Source: Pseudidiomarina aquimaris
Lineage (GTDB): Bacteria > Pseudomonadota > Gammaproteobacteria > Enterobacterales > Alteromonadaceae
Reading direction: 5' to 3'
DNA: 64,000 bases
Assembly (NCBI RefSeq): GCF_003987395.1
Contig: NZ_PIPT01000002.1
Span: 1 to 64,000, forward strand
This document shows, in pieces, positions 25,068 to 33,670 of this stretch. How positions within the stretch are numbered: the first letter of the stretch is position 1; every line of letters starts with the position of its first letter. Under the pieces are notes generated by a model. The model worked only from the letters and a program-made list of their open reading frames with translations, was not told the DNA's origin and did no database searches. A program made the translations under genes and the position numbers.

Positions 25068-25823
25068 ATGAGCGCTAGATTATTAATCGTAGAAGATGAA
25101 GTCGTCACCCGAAACACATTGACGCGCCTTTTCCAGCAAGAAGGCTATGACGTCTACGATGCTGCCGACGGCATGCAAATGCAACGTATTATGGCGCGTC
25201 AGCAAGTGGATTTAGTGATCATGGATGTCAATCTTCCAGGTAAAAGTGGTATCGAACTGGCAGAAAATTTTCGTGAAAACGAAAACGTCGGTTTAATCTT
25301 TTTAACCGGAAGAGATGCGGAAGAAGACCGCTTATTAGCCTTGGAACTCGGCGCTGACGATTACATTATCAAACCTTACAACCCGAAAGAGTTGTTGATG
25401 CGCGTACGCAACTTGTATCGCCGCATTGAAGCGCTGAAAAGCCAACAGAAAACCGTTGGCCATGACAGCGTGGTTTATGAGTTTAATGGCTGGCGTTTAG
25501 AAAGCGACAGTCGTTGCATGTTCTCGCCTGAAGGCAAAATGTTCCGCTTACCGAAAAGCGAATACCGCGCGATGGAGTTATTCCTGAGTAATCCTGGAAA
25601 AATCCTTGACCGCGAGACCTTAGTGAAGAAGATGCTCGACCGCGAGTTGCGTCCAAATGACCGTACGGTCGATGTGGCCATCCGTCGCATTCGTCGTCAC
25701 TTTGAAGCGGATAGCACGTCACCGAATTTGATCACCACGATTCACGGTGAAGGCTATCGCTTTGTTGGCGAAGTGACCATCCGTCACCTCGACCAACCGT
25801 CGTTAAATTCTCCGGGCCTTTAA
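25068..25823 (+). CDS. arcA: Response regulator ArcA (OmpR/PhoB type)
   Basis: A 251-residue regulator: receiver domain (1-125) with acidic pocket VEDE, phospho-acceptor Asp53 in VIMDVNLPGKSG, and Lys in DDYIIKPYNPKEL; then a winged helix with GWRLESDSRCMFSPEGKMFR, LSNPGKILDRETLV and HGEGYRF. Spacing and motifs follow E. coli ArcA, the regulator of respiratory and TCA-cycle genes under low oxygen, some of which (acnB, mdh, lpdA) are in this window. Its last 21 bases overlap the convergent HPt gene. Confidence 0.88.
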   Translation: MSARLLIVEDEVVTRNTLTRLFQQEGYDVYDAADGMQMQRIMARQQVDLVIMDVNLPGKSGIELAENFRENENVGLIFLTGRDAEEDRLLALELGADDYIIKPYNPKELLMRVRNLYRRIEALKSQQKTVGHDSVVYEFNGWRLESDSRCMFSPEGKMFRLPKSEYRAMELFLSNPGKILDRETLVKKMLDRELRPNDRTVDVAIRRIRRHFEADSTSPNLITTIHGEGYRFVGEVTIRHLDQPSLNSPGL

Positions 25824-26141
25824 CCAGGCCTCGATTTGGTGCTGGTGCGCGGGTAAATCTTTTTCCCATTGCACCAGCTCCTCTTCTGCTTCTTCCCAGC
25901 TCCACTGCTGTCGCTCTAACTTCTCCATGACTCGAGCGAGTTCGACCAGCCCCATAGAACGACACGCACCCTTAACGCGATGTGCCTGATTGCGCACCTC
26001 TTGTTCTTTGCGTTCTTTTACTAACCACTGCAGATGGTCCAGGTAACCACCAATATTATCGGCGAAGGTAGCATACATGTCTTGCATCCCCTCATCGCCC
26101 ATGAGATCTGCGTATTGCTCAAGAAGATCTGTGTCTAGCAT
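25803..26141 (-). CDS. Free-standing HPt phosphotransfer protein (HptA-like)
   Basis: A 112-residue HPt four-helix protein. The phosphohistidine is His54 in AHRVKGACRSMG, the standard H-x-x-K-G-x-x-x-x-x-G motif. ATG at 26141 follows AGGA; the frame is open 25 codons further but that adds no family match. It is convergent with arcA and overlaps it by 21 bases. In Shewanella, which lacks a full ArcB, HptA relays phosphate from ArcS to ArcA; by position this is probably the counterpart. The nearby kinase has no receiver domain to donate to it, so the hybrid kinase must be elsewhere. Confidence 0.8.
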   Translation of the reverse strand: MLDTDLLEQYADLMGDEGMQDMYATFADNIGGYLDHLQWLVKERKEQEVRNQAHRVKGACRSMGLVELARVMEKLERQQWSWEEAEEELVQWEKDLPAHQHQIEAWLKARRI

Positions 26142-26201
26142 GATTCGCTTTCCTTGTACTGAGCCGATAAGGCCTATCGAAATTCTTTTCCCTAAAAACT
26201 G

Positions 26202-26233
26202 AACCTGATATGGCAAACTACCGTAATCAGGTT
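26202..26233. promoter_or_regulatory. Inverted repeat in the hptA-folE2 divergent gap
   Basis: AACCTGAT (26202-26209) and ATCAGGTT (26226-26233) lie 16 bases apart. The right half ends eight bases before TATACT (26242-26247), a good -10 for folE2, so a bound protein would cover the -35 region. No match to a Zur box was seen. Confidence 0.35.
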
Positions 26234-26312
26234 AAATCTTGTATACTATCGCCCCTTTTTCGGGATCTATTGTACTTTTTGTACTCAATGCAATGTTTGG
26301 AGCCGTAAACGC

Positions 26313-27251
26313 ATGCCGACAGCTACACCAACAATGATGCCAGATATCGCCAATCAAACCAAAGCACAAACTGAAGGTGCGTTGGACTGGGTTGGCATGA
26401 GTAACATCGAAATGCCCTTGGTCGTTGGTGCGGCCAACGAACCGGAGCGCCCGGTAAGCGCGCTGGTCGACGCTTTTGTGAATCTGAAAGATCCAAAAGC
26501 AAAAGGCATCCACATGTCACGCTTGTATTTGCTGTTAGAAGACCTTTCTAACAACAACGTGCTCTCGCATCAGTCACTGAGCAAGCTACTACACGACTTT
26601 ATTGATAGTCATGAAGGGCTCGCTGATCAAGCTTATGTGAAGTTTAGCTTTGATTACCACTTGCGCCGTAAAGCGCTGATCAGCAAAAAGCCTGGTTGGA
26701 AAGCCTATCCGGTCACCGTGATTGGCCGCTATGACCACGGTAAACTGTATTTACAGCTGGGTGTCGATGTCCCTTACTCGTCAACCTGTCCGTGTTCAGC
26801 AGCACTCGCGCGTCAATTGATTCAAGACGCATTCGCGGACCAGTTTGGTACCGACGCCGACGTCGATGCTGAAATGGTGCATCGCTGGTTAGGTACCACC
26901 CAAGGCATCGTGGCAACGCCTCATAGTCAGCGCTCCATCGCTGAAGTGAAAGTGGTGATGGGCGAAGAAATTTCTGAATTGCCAATTATTGCCTTAGTCG
27001 ACGCCATTGAAGAAGCGCTGCAAACGCCAGTGCAAGCAGCAGTGAAACGTGAAGACGAACAAGAGTTCGCGCGCTTGAACGGCCAGAATCTTATGTTCTG
27101 CGAAGATGCCGCGCGACGCTTGCAACATGCGTTAAACCAGCACAAAGAATTTTCTGATTTCTGGGTACGTGTGAATCACTACGAGTCATTGCATGCGCAC
27201 GATGCCGTAAGTATCACAACCAAAGGTGTACCTGGCGGCTTCAAGTCCTAA
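26313..27251 (+). CDS. folE2: GTP cyclohydrolase IB (FolE2)
   Basis: A 312-residue COG1469 enzyme that converts GTP to dihydroneopterin triphosphate, the first step of folate (and queuosine) synthesis. It is the metal-flexible alternative to zinc-dependent FolE. Seen: MPDIANQ near 9, the conserved [19 protein letters not shown] near 150 with the catalytic Cys, THSQRS-like [10 protein letters not shown] near 210 and a C-terminal [14 protein letters not shown] with conserved Glu and His. ATG at 26313 follows GGAG by nine bases. Whether a FolE also exists in the genome cannot be seen. Confidence 0.93.
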   Translation: MPTATPTMMPDIANQTKAQTEGALDWVGMSNIEMPLVVGAANEPERPVSALVDAFVNLKDPKAKGIHMSRLYLLLEDLSNNNVLSHQSLSKLLHDFIDSHEGLADQAYVKFSFDYHLRRKALISKKPGWKAYPVTVIGRYDHGKLYLQLGVDVPYSSTCPCSAALARQLIQDAFADQFGTDADVDAEMVHRWLGTTQGIVATPHSQRSIAEVKVVMGEEISELPIIALVDAIEEALQTPVQAAVKREDEQEFARLNGQNLMFCEDAARRLQHALNQHKEFSDFWVRVNHYESLHAHDAVSITTKGVPGGFKS

Positions 27252-27265
27252 TTTATCGACCTTCA

Positions 27266-27302
27266 AATCCGGCTGCTGTATACTAAGCGGCCGGATTTTT
27301 TT
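27266..27302 (+). terminator. Terminator of folE2
   Basis: Stem AATCCGGC (27266-27273) and GCCGGATT (27290-27297) followed by a T tract. The loop contains TATACT, which could also serve as a -10 box for the next gene. Confidence 0.8.
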
Positions 27303-27327
27303 GTTTTAAAACCAACCCGAGTATCAC

Positions 27328-28341
27328 ATGGATTCAATTGATATCGTCGGCATCGGCAATGCGCTGGTCGACCAAGAGTTTGAAGTTACCGACCAGTTTT
27401 TAAGCCAGCATAAAATCGAGAAAGGCATGATGACCTTAATCGAAGACGCCGAGCAGGAAAAGCTCATTGCCGAACTTGCAAAGCGTGGCGAATTAAAGAA
27501 GCAATCAGGTGGCGGCTCAGCCGCTAACTCTCTCGTCGGCTTTAGCCAATTTGGTGGTAAAGCTTTTTACTGCTGTAAAGTCGCTGATGATCAAGCCGGT
27601 CAGTTTTATTGTGAAGACCTCGAAGAGGTTGGCATCACAACCAACACTGGTAACCAAAAGCATGAAGGTAAAACCGGTCGCTGCTTAGTTATGGTCACAC
27701 CTGACGCCGAGCGCACCATGCGTACCTATTTAGGGATCACCGCGGACCTAAGCACCGCAGAGCTTGATGAAGATGCCATCGCACGCGCCGAATACCTTTA
27801 TATTGAAGGTTATTTAGTGACTTCACCGATCGCCCGTGAAGCCATTGCACGCGCCAAAGAAGTCGCGCGCGCTAACGGGACCAAAATTGCCATGACCTGC
27901 AGTGACCCGGCGATGGTTAAGTATTTCCGCGACGGTATTGATGAAATCTTAAGTGGTGGTGTTGACGTTATGTTCTGTAACCATGAAGAGGCACGGATGT
28001 TAACGGGCACCGATGACGTACAAGCAGCGATGCAACAATTGCAACGCCACGCCAAACTGGTCGCCATCACGCTTGGCAAAGATGGTGCTCTGTTGGGCGA
28101 CGGCACGCGTCAAGTCGCGGTACCAGGAATTCCGGTCAAAGCTGTCGACACCAATGGCGCAGGAGATATGTTTGCCGGCGCAATGATGTTTGGTTTAGTG
28201 CGCCGCTATCCATTATCGGCGTGTGGGTTGCTCGCGAGTCATGCGGCAGCGGCAGTGGTATCAAGTTTTGGTCCGCGTTTAAGTTTGGATCAACAGCAGC
28301 AGTTGCTCATTAAGCTCCAACACGAACCCGAATTCAGTTAA
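27328..28341 (+). CDS. PfkB-family adenosine kinase
   Basis: A 337-residue ribokinase-fold sugar/nucleoside kinase. The N-terminal signature SGGGSAANSLVGFSQFGGKA lies near 66, and the C-terminal DTNGAGDMFAGAMMFGLV near 272 contains the catalytic Asp in the anion-hole loop G-A-G-D. MVTPDAERTMRTYLGI near 119 is typical of the adenosine-kinase-like branch. It sits 115 bases before ahcY, which releases adenosine, so a salvage role (adenosine to AMP) fits. Exact substrate is inferred. Confidence 0.85.
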   Translation: MDSIDIVGIGNALVDQEFEVTDQFLSQHKIEKGMMTLIEDAEQEKLIAELAKRGELKKQSGGGSAANSLVGFSQFGGKAFYCCKVADDQAGQFYCEDLEEVGITTNTGNQKHEGKTGRCLVMVTPDAERTMRTYLGITADLSTAELDEDAIARAEYLYIEGYLVTSPIAREAIARAKEVARANGTKIAMTCSDPAMVKYFRDGIDEILSGGVDVMFCNHEEARMLTGTDDVQAAMQQLQRHAKLVAITLGKDGALLGDGTRQVAVPGIPVKAVDTNGAGDMFAGAMMFGLVRRYPLSACGLLASHAAAAVVSSFGPRLSLDQQQQLLIKLQHEPEFS

Positions 28342-28344
28342 AAG

Positions 28345-28450
28345 ACGTTGTTCGTGATTCGTACACTACGTTGTTCGTCCGCTGCGCTATTCGAAGAGTG
28401 AAACGGACGAAAAGCGAAGCGCACGAAGAGCGAAGCGCACGAAACACGAG
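28345..28450. repeat. Heptamer palindrome element, degenerate copy (kinase / ahcY gap)
   Basis: The left part has units GTTGTTC, GTGATTC and a second GTTGTTC; the right part has GAAGCGCAC twice (near 28416 and 28431) and closes with GAAACACGAGG, which also supplies the ahcY ribosome-binding site. Arms pair imperfectly. It fills the entire intergenic gap. Confidence 0.65.
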
Positions 28451-28456
28451 GTTTTT

Positions 28457-29821
28457 ATGTCAGATTACAAAGTTGCCGATATCAGTCTTGCCGACTGGGG
28501 TCGTAAAGAAATTTCCATCGCCGAATCAGAAATGCCGGCGCTCATGACCATTCGCCGCAAATACGCCGCACAGAAACCATTACAGGGTGCGCGAATCATC
28601 GGCTGTATTCACATGACCATCCAGACCGCAGTGTTGATCGAAACATTGATTGAGCTTGGCGCTGAAGTGCGTTGGTCATCGTGCAATATCTTCTCGACCC
28701 AGGATCATGCTGCGGCAGCGATGGCTGCGGCTGGCGTGCCGGTGTTTGCATGGAAAGGCGAAACTGAAGAAGAATACGAATGGTGCCTTGAGCAAACCTG
28801 TCACAAAGACGGCGAGTTGTGGGATGCCAACATGATTTTGGATGACGGCGGTGATTTGACCCTGTTGATTCATGACAAGTATCCGCAAATGCTCGACAAG
28901 GTTCACGGTATCACTGAAGAAACCACCACTGGGGTGCACCGTCTATTGGAAATGTTGAAGCACGGTACTTTGAAAGTTCCAGCTATCAACGTTAATGACT
29001 CAGTAACCAAGTCGAAGAACGACAACAAATACGGTTGCCGTCATTCACTTAACGACGCCATTAAACGTGCGACCGACCACTTACTTTCAGGTAAGAAAGC
29101 TTTGGTGATTGGCTATGGTGACGTGGGTAAAGGCTCTGCGGCAAGCTTACGCCAAGAAGGCATGATCGTACGTGTAGCCGAAATCGATCCTATCTGTGCG
29201 ATGCAAGCATGCATGGACGGCTATGAAGTGGTCTCACCTTACCTCAACGGCGTGAACACCGGCGATGCAAGCGGCATCAACACAGAATTGCTGCAGATGA
29301 TCGACTTGATCGTGACCACTACAGGCAACGTCAATGTCTGCGACCGCCACATGTTGGCAGCGTTAAAGTCAACGGCGGTGGTTTGTAACATCGGTCACTT
29401 TGACAACGAAATCGACACGGCTTACATGCGTAAAAACTGGCGTTGGGATGAGGTGAAGCCGCAGGTTCACAAAATCTACCGCAGCGATGACGACAACGAC
29501 TATTTGTTGCTCTTGTCTGAAGGTCGCCTGGTTAACTTGGGTAACGCAACAGGCCATCCTAGCCGCATCATGGACGGTTCGTTTGCGAACCAAGTCCTAG
29601 CGCAGATTCATCTGTTTGAAGAGAAGTTTGCCGACTTGCCAGCTGACGCTAAAGCTGACAAACTGCGCGTTGAAGTTTTACCTAAACAGCTTGACGAAGA
29701 AGTCGCGCGCTATATGGTGCAGGGCTTCGGCGGTGTCATGACCCAATTGACACAAGAGCAGGCTGATTACATTCACGTAAATGTAGAAGGTCCGTTCAAG
29801 ACCGACGAGTACCGCTACTAA
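28457..29821 (+). CDS. ahcY: S-adenosylhomocysteine hydrolase
   Basis: A 454-residue NAD-dependent enzyme that splits S-adenosylhomocysteine into homocysteine and adenosine, keeping methylation reactions running. Seen: [19 protein letters not shown] near 74, [13 protein letters not shown] near 130 with the long-form insertion of proteobacterial enzymes, NAD-binding [19 protein letters not shown] near 219, and the C-terminal FKTDEYRY with Lys and Tyr that reach the neighbour subunit's NAD. The ribosome site GAGG sits within the preceding repeat element. Confidence 0.97.
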   Translation: MSDYKVADISLADWGRKEISIAESEMPALMTIRRKYAAQKPLQGARIIGCIHMTIQTAVLIETLIELGAEVRWSSCNIFSTQDHAAAAMAAAGVPVFAWKGETEEEYEWCLEQTCHKDGELWDANMILDDGGDLTLLIHDKYPQMLDKVHGITEETTTGVHRLLEMLKHGTLKVPAINVNDSVTKSKNDNKYGCRHSLNDAIKRATDHLLSGKKALVIGYGDVGKGSAASLRQEGMIVRVAEIDPICAMQACMDGYEVVSPYLNGVNTGDASGINTELLQMIDLIVTTTGNVNVCDRHMLAALKSTAVVCNIGHFDNEIDTAYMRKNWRWDEVKPQVHKIYRSDDDNDYLLLLSEGRLVNLGNATGHPSRIMDGSFANQVLAQIHLFEEKFADLPADAKADKLRVEVLPKQLDEEVARYMVQGFGGVMTQLTQEQADYIHVNVEGPFKTDEYRY

Positions 29822-29838
29822 AACGAATGGTTTAAACA

Positions 29839-30420
29839 ATGACGCAAAAACAACCGGTAGTTACCTACCGTGAATTAACGGCCGCCGATCACGCGGCCGT
29901 TATTGAATTAGGCAACCGTGTCCACGGTGATAATTATCTCACCGAAGAGAACTTGGCAGATTATGTTGAGCGCGGCCAGTTGAATGGCGTCAACCTCAAT
30001 TGGTTGGCGTTTGTCGATGGCGAGTTAGCGGGTATCCGTTTGACTTTTGCGCCAGGTAAGTGGGATATCGACGACTACTGCACACCGTCAAAGTGGCCCG
30101 TTGCCCCCGAGCAAATGTGTTATTTCAAGTGTGCCGCCGTTGCCGAAATCAGTCGTGGTTTAGGCGTCGGTCGCGGCCTTCTTGAGCGCTCTACCGCGGC
30201 TGCACAAGAGTTGGGCTGTAAAGCAGGCCTAGCGCATATTTGGATGCAAAGTCCAAATAATAGTGCATACTCTTATTTTACTCGCTGTGGCGGCGAGATG
30301 ATCAACGAACATCCTGATCGTTGGTACGAGCTCTCTGTCCATGGCGGCTACCACTGCCCGGTCTGTGATGGTATTTGCCATTGCACCGCCGGCGAGATGA
30401 TTTTACGTTTTGATACCTAA
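29839..30420 (+). CDS. GNAT acetyltransferase with a C-terminal Cys cluster
   Basis: A 193-residue GNAT-fold protein. The acetyl-CoA pyrophosphate loop is RGLGVGRG near 112, and the C-terminal half of the fold (AHIWMQSPNNSAYSYFTRCGG) is clear. After the fold comes HCPVCDGICHC near residues 173-183, with four Cys and two His in eleven residues, which looks like a small metal-binding knuckle. Substrate unknown. It starts 17 bases after ahcY and is followed 12 bases later by a DAO-type oxidase, so the three may be co-transcribed. Confidence 0.8.
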   Translation: MTQKQPVVTYRELTAADHAAVIELGNRVHGDNYLTEENLADYVERGQLNGVNLNWLAFVDGELAGIRLTFAPGKWDIDDYCTPSKWPVAPEQMCYFKCAAVAEISRGLGVGRGLLERSTAAAQELGCKAGLAHIWMQSPNNSAYSYFTRCGGEMINEHPDRWYELSVHGGYHCPVCDGICHCTAGEMILRFDT

Positions 30421-30432
30421 GAGCTAAGCCCC

Positions 30433-31773
30433 ATGTACGACCCGCTTGTCGATGACTTTCCTGGCCCTGCACAACCGCATGTAAGAAGTTATTGGCAAGC
30501 GCAACATGGTGCGCAACTCGCGCAACTCCCGCCCACCCAAGCAGCGCTCCCCGAACATGCTGATATCATTGTCATTGGCGCGGGATACACGGGCTTAAAT
30601 GCGGCTTTAGAACTCGCTGAACGCTATCAACAACATGTGGTTCTCGTCGAAGCGAATAAGCTTGGCTGGGGCTGTTCTACCCGTAACGCAGGCTTTGCGA
30701 TGCCGGGCACCGGTCGACTTGGTTATGGTGATTGGGAAAAGCGCGTCGGTAGCGACGTTACGCGGGCAATTAAAGTCGAGTACGAGCGTGCTTTCGAGCG
30801 TTTAGAGCGCCATGTGGCAGCCTGCCCTGTAGGTTTACAAGCGCAACGCGGTGGCTATCTTAAGATCGCCCACAACCCGCAAGCGATTGATGGCCTACGC
30901 AGTAGTTATGAGATTCTCAAGCGATACGAACCCGCTACAAAATGGCTTGATGCGCCTGGCATTCAAGCCCGTGTTCACAGCCCACAAGCACACGCTGCCA
31001 TTCACTATCCGCAAAGCTTTGGGCTCAATCCGCTGCTGCTCTTGGCGAGTGTGGCGCGGCAAGCTGCAAACGCAGGCGTTACGATTATTGAAGACGCACC
31101 AGTTAAGAAGTGGGACCAAGTTGAGCAGCTGCAACGTTTGCATACTGCCAAAGGTCGTATTTGCGCGCCCAAGGTCATTATCGCCACCAATGGTTATACC
31201 CCCAATCATTTGCACCCGAGTATCCATGGTCGCAGTCTACCAGTGCTCTCCAGTGTCATTGTCACACGCCCACTCAGTGCCGATGAAAAGATAGCTATCG
31301 GCCTGCATAGCACTGAATTGGTCATGGATACGCGAACGCTGAAATATTACTACCGCCTTTTACCAGATGGCCGTCTGCTATTTGGTGGCCGCGGTGCGAT
31401 ACGAGGCAAGGATGCGCATCATCCGCGCTATGCGCGTCATTTGTTAGAAGCGTTACAAGGGACTTTCCCTGCGTTAAAAGAACTCAGTCGTGAGCCGGTA
31501 GATTACTACTGGAGTGGTTGGGTTAATGTGGCGCTTGATAACTATCCGCGCATCTATAGTCCCGCCGAGGGCATCTATACCAGCATGGGTTACTGTGGTG
31601 CCGGTGTCACCTTTACCCAGCTCGCCGGCCAGCGTTTGGCAGAGCTAGCGATGGGAGAAGCGCTGCCAGCTCTGCCGTTTTACCAATCGGCTCTACCTAA
31701 ATTTCCATTACCGCACTTGCGCCGTCTCGGCCAGTGGGGATTCTATCAGCTCGCGCGTTGGCGTAGCCTGTAA
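30433..31773 (+). CDS. FAD-dependent oxidoreductase, DAO family (gamma-glutamylputrescine oxidase-like)
   Basis: A 446-residue amine or amino-acid oxidase of the D-amino-acid-oxidase family. The dinucleotide-binding IIVIGAGYTGLNAALELAE is near residue 45, followed by GWGCSTRNAGFAMPG near 75, which is typical of PuuB/OrdL-like enzymes. The C-terminal half (GGRGAIRGKDAHH near 316 and VNVALDNYPRIY near 360) binds FAD and substrate. It may act in polyamine or glycine-betaine-type catabolism; no other pathway genes are adjacent, so the substrate is open. Confidence 0.8.
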   Translation: MYDPLVDDFPGPAQPHVRSYWQAQHGAQLAQLPPTQAALPEHADIIVIGAGYTGLNAALELAERYQQHVVLVEANKLGWGCSTRNAGFAMPGTGRLGYGDWEKRVGSDVTRAIKVEYERAFERLERHVAACPVGLQAQRGGYLKIAHNPQAIDGLRSSYEILKRYEPATKWLDAPGIQARVHSPQAHAAIHYPQSFGLNPLLLLASVARQAANAGVTIIEDAPVKKWDQVEQLQRLHTAKGRICAPKVIIATNGYTPNHLHPSIHGRSLPVLSSVIVTRPLSADEKIAIGLHSTELVMDTRTLKYYYRLLPDGRLLFGGRGAIRGKDAHHPRYARHLLEALQGTFPALKELSREPVDYYWSGWVNVALDNYPRIYSPAEGIYTSMGYCGAGVTFTQLAGQRLAELAMGEALPALPFYQSALPKFPLPHLRRLGQWGFYQLARWRSL

Positions 31774-31780
31774 CGCTCGA

Positions 31781-32929
31781 TTACAGGCCAAACACCACTT
31801 TCTCGCTACTGAGCATCCGGCTAATCAGCTTCAGCAGTAGAATCGAGACCACGAAAGTTGCAAGTGCGCTCACGCCCATTGCCATCCACTGCAGGGGCTC
31901 ACCTTTGATGATATCCAACAAGGCCTGGTGTTGCCCCGTTAGCGGTAGGTAGTAAAGGATTTGATGCTTAACCTTGGCAAACTCTACACCAAACACAACG
32001 AGCATCGGCGCCATCAGCAGCAACGAAATATAAGTCTGTGCTTCTTTGAAACTTTTCGCACGAAACGACACAAACAATTGCAATGCAGTGGCCAACAGCG
32101 CTAACGGTACGAGCAATAAAATAATCAGTAGGATCATCGGCCAAGCGAGAGAAATACTCATACCGATTTCGTGCAGTGGTAAAAACTTAAAGATGATCGG
32201 AATCAGAACTGCACTCAACAAGCCGCCGAACATGGCGAAGGCCGAAGCGGCAAGCGCTTTACCCCACACCAGTTGATTCGTCGTCAGCGGCTGCGATAAC
32301 AGCAGCTCAAGTGAGTTGCGCTCACGCTCACCAGCACTGATGTCAATCGCCACGTTCATGCCTGAGAAAAAGACCGAAAGCAAAATAAAGATGAGTACAC
32401 TCCCCATCAGAATCGCCGCTTTGGATTCTTTCGTTGCCGTATCATGCTTAACTAAATCAACGCCCTGGGTGATCCGTGGATCGATGCCACGCATCTGCAA
32501 ACGTATGTAGCTTAATTGCTGGCTGTAATTTTCAACTGCCGACTCGACACGACGAATATCAGTACGCTGCTTCTGCGACGAAAAGTCAGCGGTCAAAGTG
32601 ACTTTGGCTGGTTGCGCCGTGGCGATACTCTCGTCCCAGCCTTCAGCGATGGCCAAGACAATTGGCTGCTGTCCTGCCGGCCATGCTTCGTCACGCTGCA
32701 CCACACCATTGCGTTCTAGATGCGCGACAAATGCTGGGGCAAATTCACTCCCTTCAATATCAATTTTGACATTACTGGTATCAGTTAACTGACTGATAAG
32801 AACATAAAACGCTACCGCCATAAGCAATGGCCCAAAGAAGGCGTACGACATCGCCGCCATCACCGAACGCTTGTCGCGTAGTGCGTCTTTAAGCTCTTTG
32901 CCGAAGACAATTTTTATGGGTGACTTCAT
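31781..32929 (-). CDS. ABC-2 type exporter permease (NatB-like)
   Basis: A 382-residue membrane protein with one N-terminal segment near 25-47, a periplasmic domain to about 185, and five or six C-terminal segments. GERERNSLELLLSQPLTTNQ near 206 is the coupling-helix region typical of NatB/ABC-2 permeases. NatAB exports sodium in Bacillus; the cargo here is unknown. ATG overlaps the ATPase stop by four bases, and the two genes follow a secreted peptidase gene on the same strand. Confidence 0.85.
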   Translation of the reverse strand: MKSPIKIVFGKELKDALRDKRSVMAAMSYAFFGPLLMAVAFYVLISQLTDTSNVKIDIEGSEFAPAFVAHLERNGVVQRDEAWPAGQQPIVLAIAEGWDESIATAQPAKVTLTADFSSQKQRTDIRRVESAVENYSQQLSYIRLQMRGIDPRITQGVDLVKHDTATKESKAAILMGSVLIFILLSVFFSGMNVAIDISAGERERNSLELLLSQPLTTNQLVWGKALAASAFAMFGGLLSAVLIPIIFKFLPLHEIGMSISLAWPMILLIILLLVPLALLATALQLFVSFRAKSFKEAQTYISLLLMAPMLVVFGVEFAKVKHQILYYLPLTGQHQALLDIIKGEPLQWMAMGVSALATFVVSILLLKLISRMLSSEKVVFGL

Positions 32930-33660
32930 GCCGCAATGCCCTCGTCCGTACCAATAATTTTTACAAAAGCTTCTTCCAACGCGCTTTCACCAGTTTGTTC
33001 GCAGAGTTCTGTTGGTGTGCCTTGCGCAGCAACCTTACCAGCTGCCACCACGACCACTTGATCACAGAGCGCGGCAACCTCTTGCATGACATGGCTTGAG
33101 AACAAGATGCTGGTGCCTTGGTCACGTAACTCGCGCAATAAGTCGCGTAAGATGCGCGTACTCATGACATCGAGACCACGACTTGGCTCATCCAAAATCA
33201 AATGCTTAGGACGGTGAACGATGGCCTGTGCCAGCGCAACTTTCATGCGCTGACCTTGCGAGAAACCCGTCGCGCGGCGATCGGCAATTGCATTCATGTC
33301 GAGACGCGCCAGTACTTCACTCACCGCCGCAGCACCGGCATCGCCATCGAGGCCGTGCAGCGTGGCAAAGTAGCTAATCTGTTCACGAGCGGTCAAACGC
33401 TCATAAAGACCAAATTTGTCTGGAAAGATACCTATTTTACGGCGCACTGCCAGAGGGTCTTTGTTGGCATCGACACCGTCGATAAGCGCTTCGCCACTGT
33501 CGGCTTTCAGCAGCCCATAGATGGTTCGTAAACAGGTGGTTTTACCCGCACCATTCGGTCCCAACAAACCTGTGATTTGTCCTTCCGGCGCACTAAATGT
33601 GAGGCCATCTAGAGCAGTCACTTTACCGAAGGCTTTTTGTAATGATTTTACTTCGATCAT
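32926..33660 (-). CDS. ABC exporter ATPase (NatA-like)
   Basis: A 244-residue ATP-binding subunit. Walker A GPNGAGKTT near 34, signature FSQGQRMKVALAQ near 134 (SQGQ instead of SGGQ, as often in NatA), Walker B LILDEPSRGLD near 154, and the switch His in LFSSHVMQEV near 186. It pairs with the permease downstream. It begins ten bases after the stop of the peptidase gene, which suggests one transcript. Confidence 0.92.
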   Translation of the reverse strand: MIEVKSLQKAFGKVTALDGLTFSAPEGQITGLLGPNGAGKTTCLRTIYGLLKADSGEALIDGVDANKDPLAVRRKIGIFPDKFGLYERLTAREQISYFATLHGLDGDAGAAAVSEVLARLDMNAIADRRATGFSQGQRMKVALAQAIVHRPKHLILDEPSRGLDVMSTRILRDLLRELRDQGTSILFSSHVMQEVAALCDQVVVVAAGKVAAQGTPTELCEQTGESALEEAFVKIIGTDEGIAA

Positions 33661-33670
33661 GGTGGCTCTC

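Noticed and set aside
28342-28456. SAH riboswitch before ahcY
   Set aside because: The gap is filled by a degenerate heptamer palindrome element; no SAH-riboswitch-like core was recognised.
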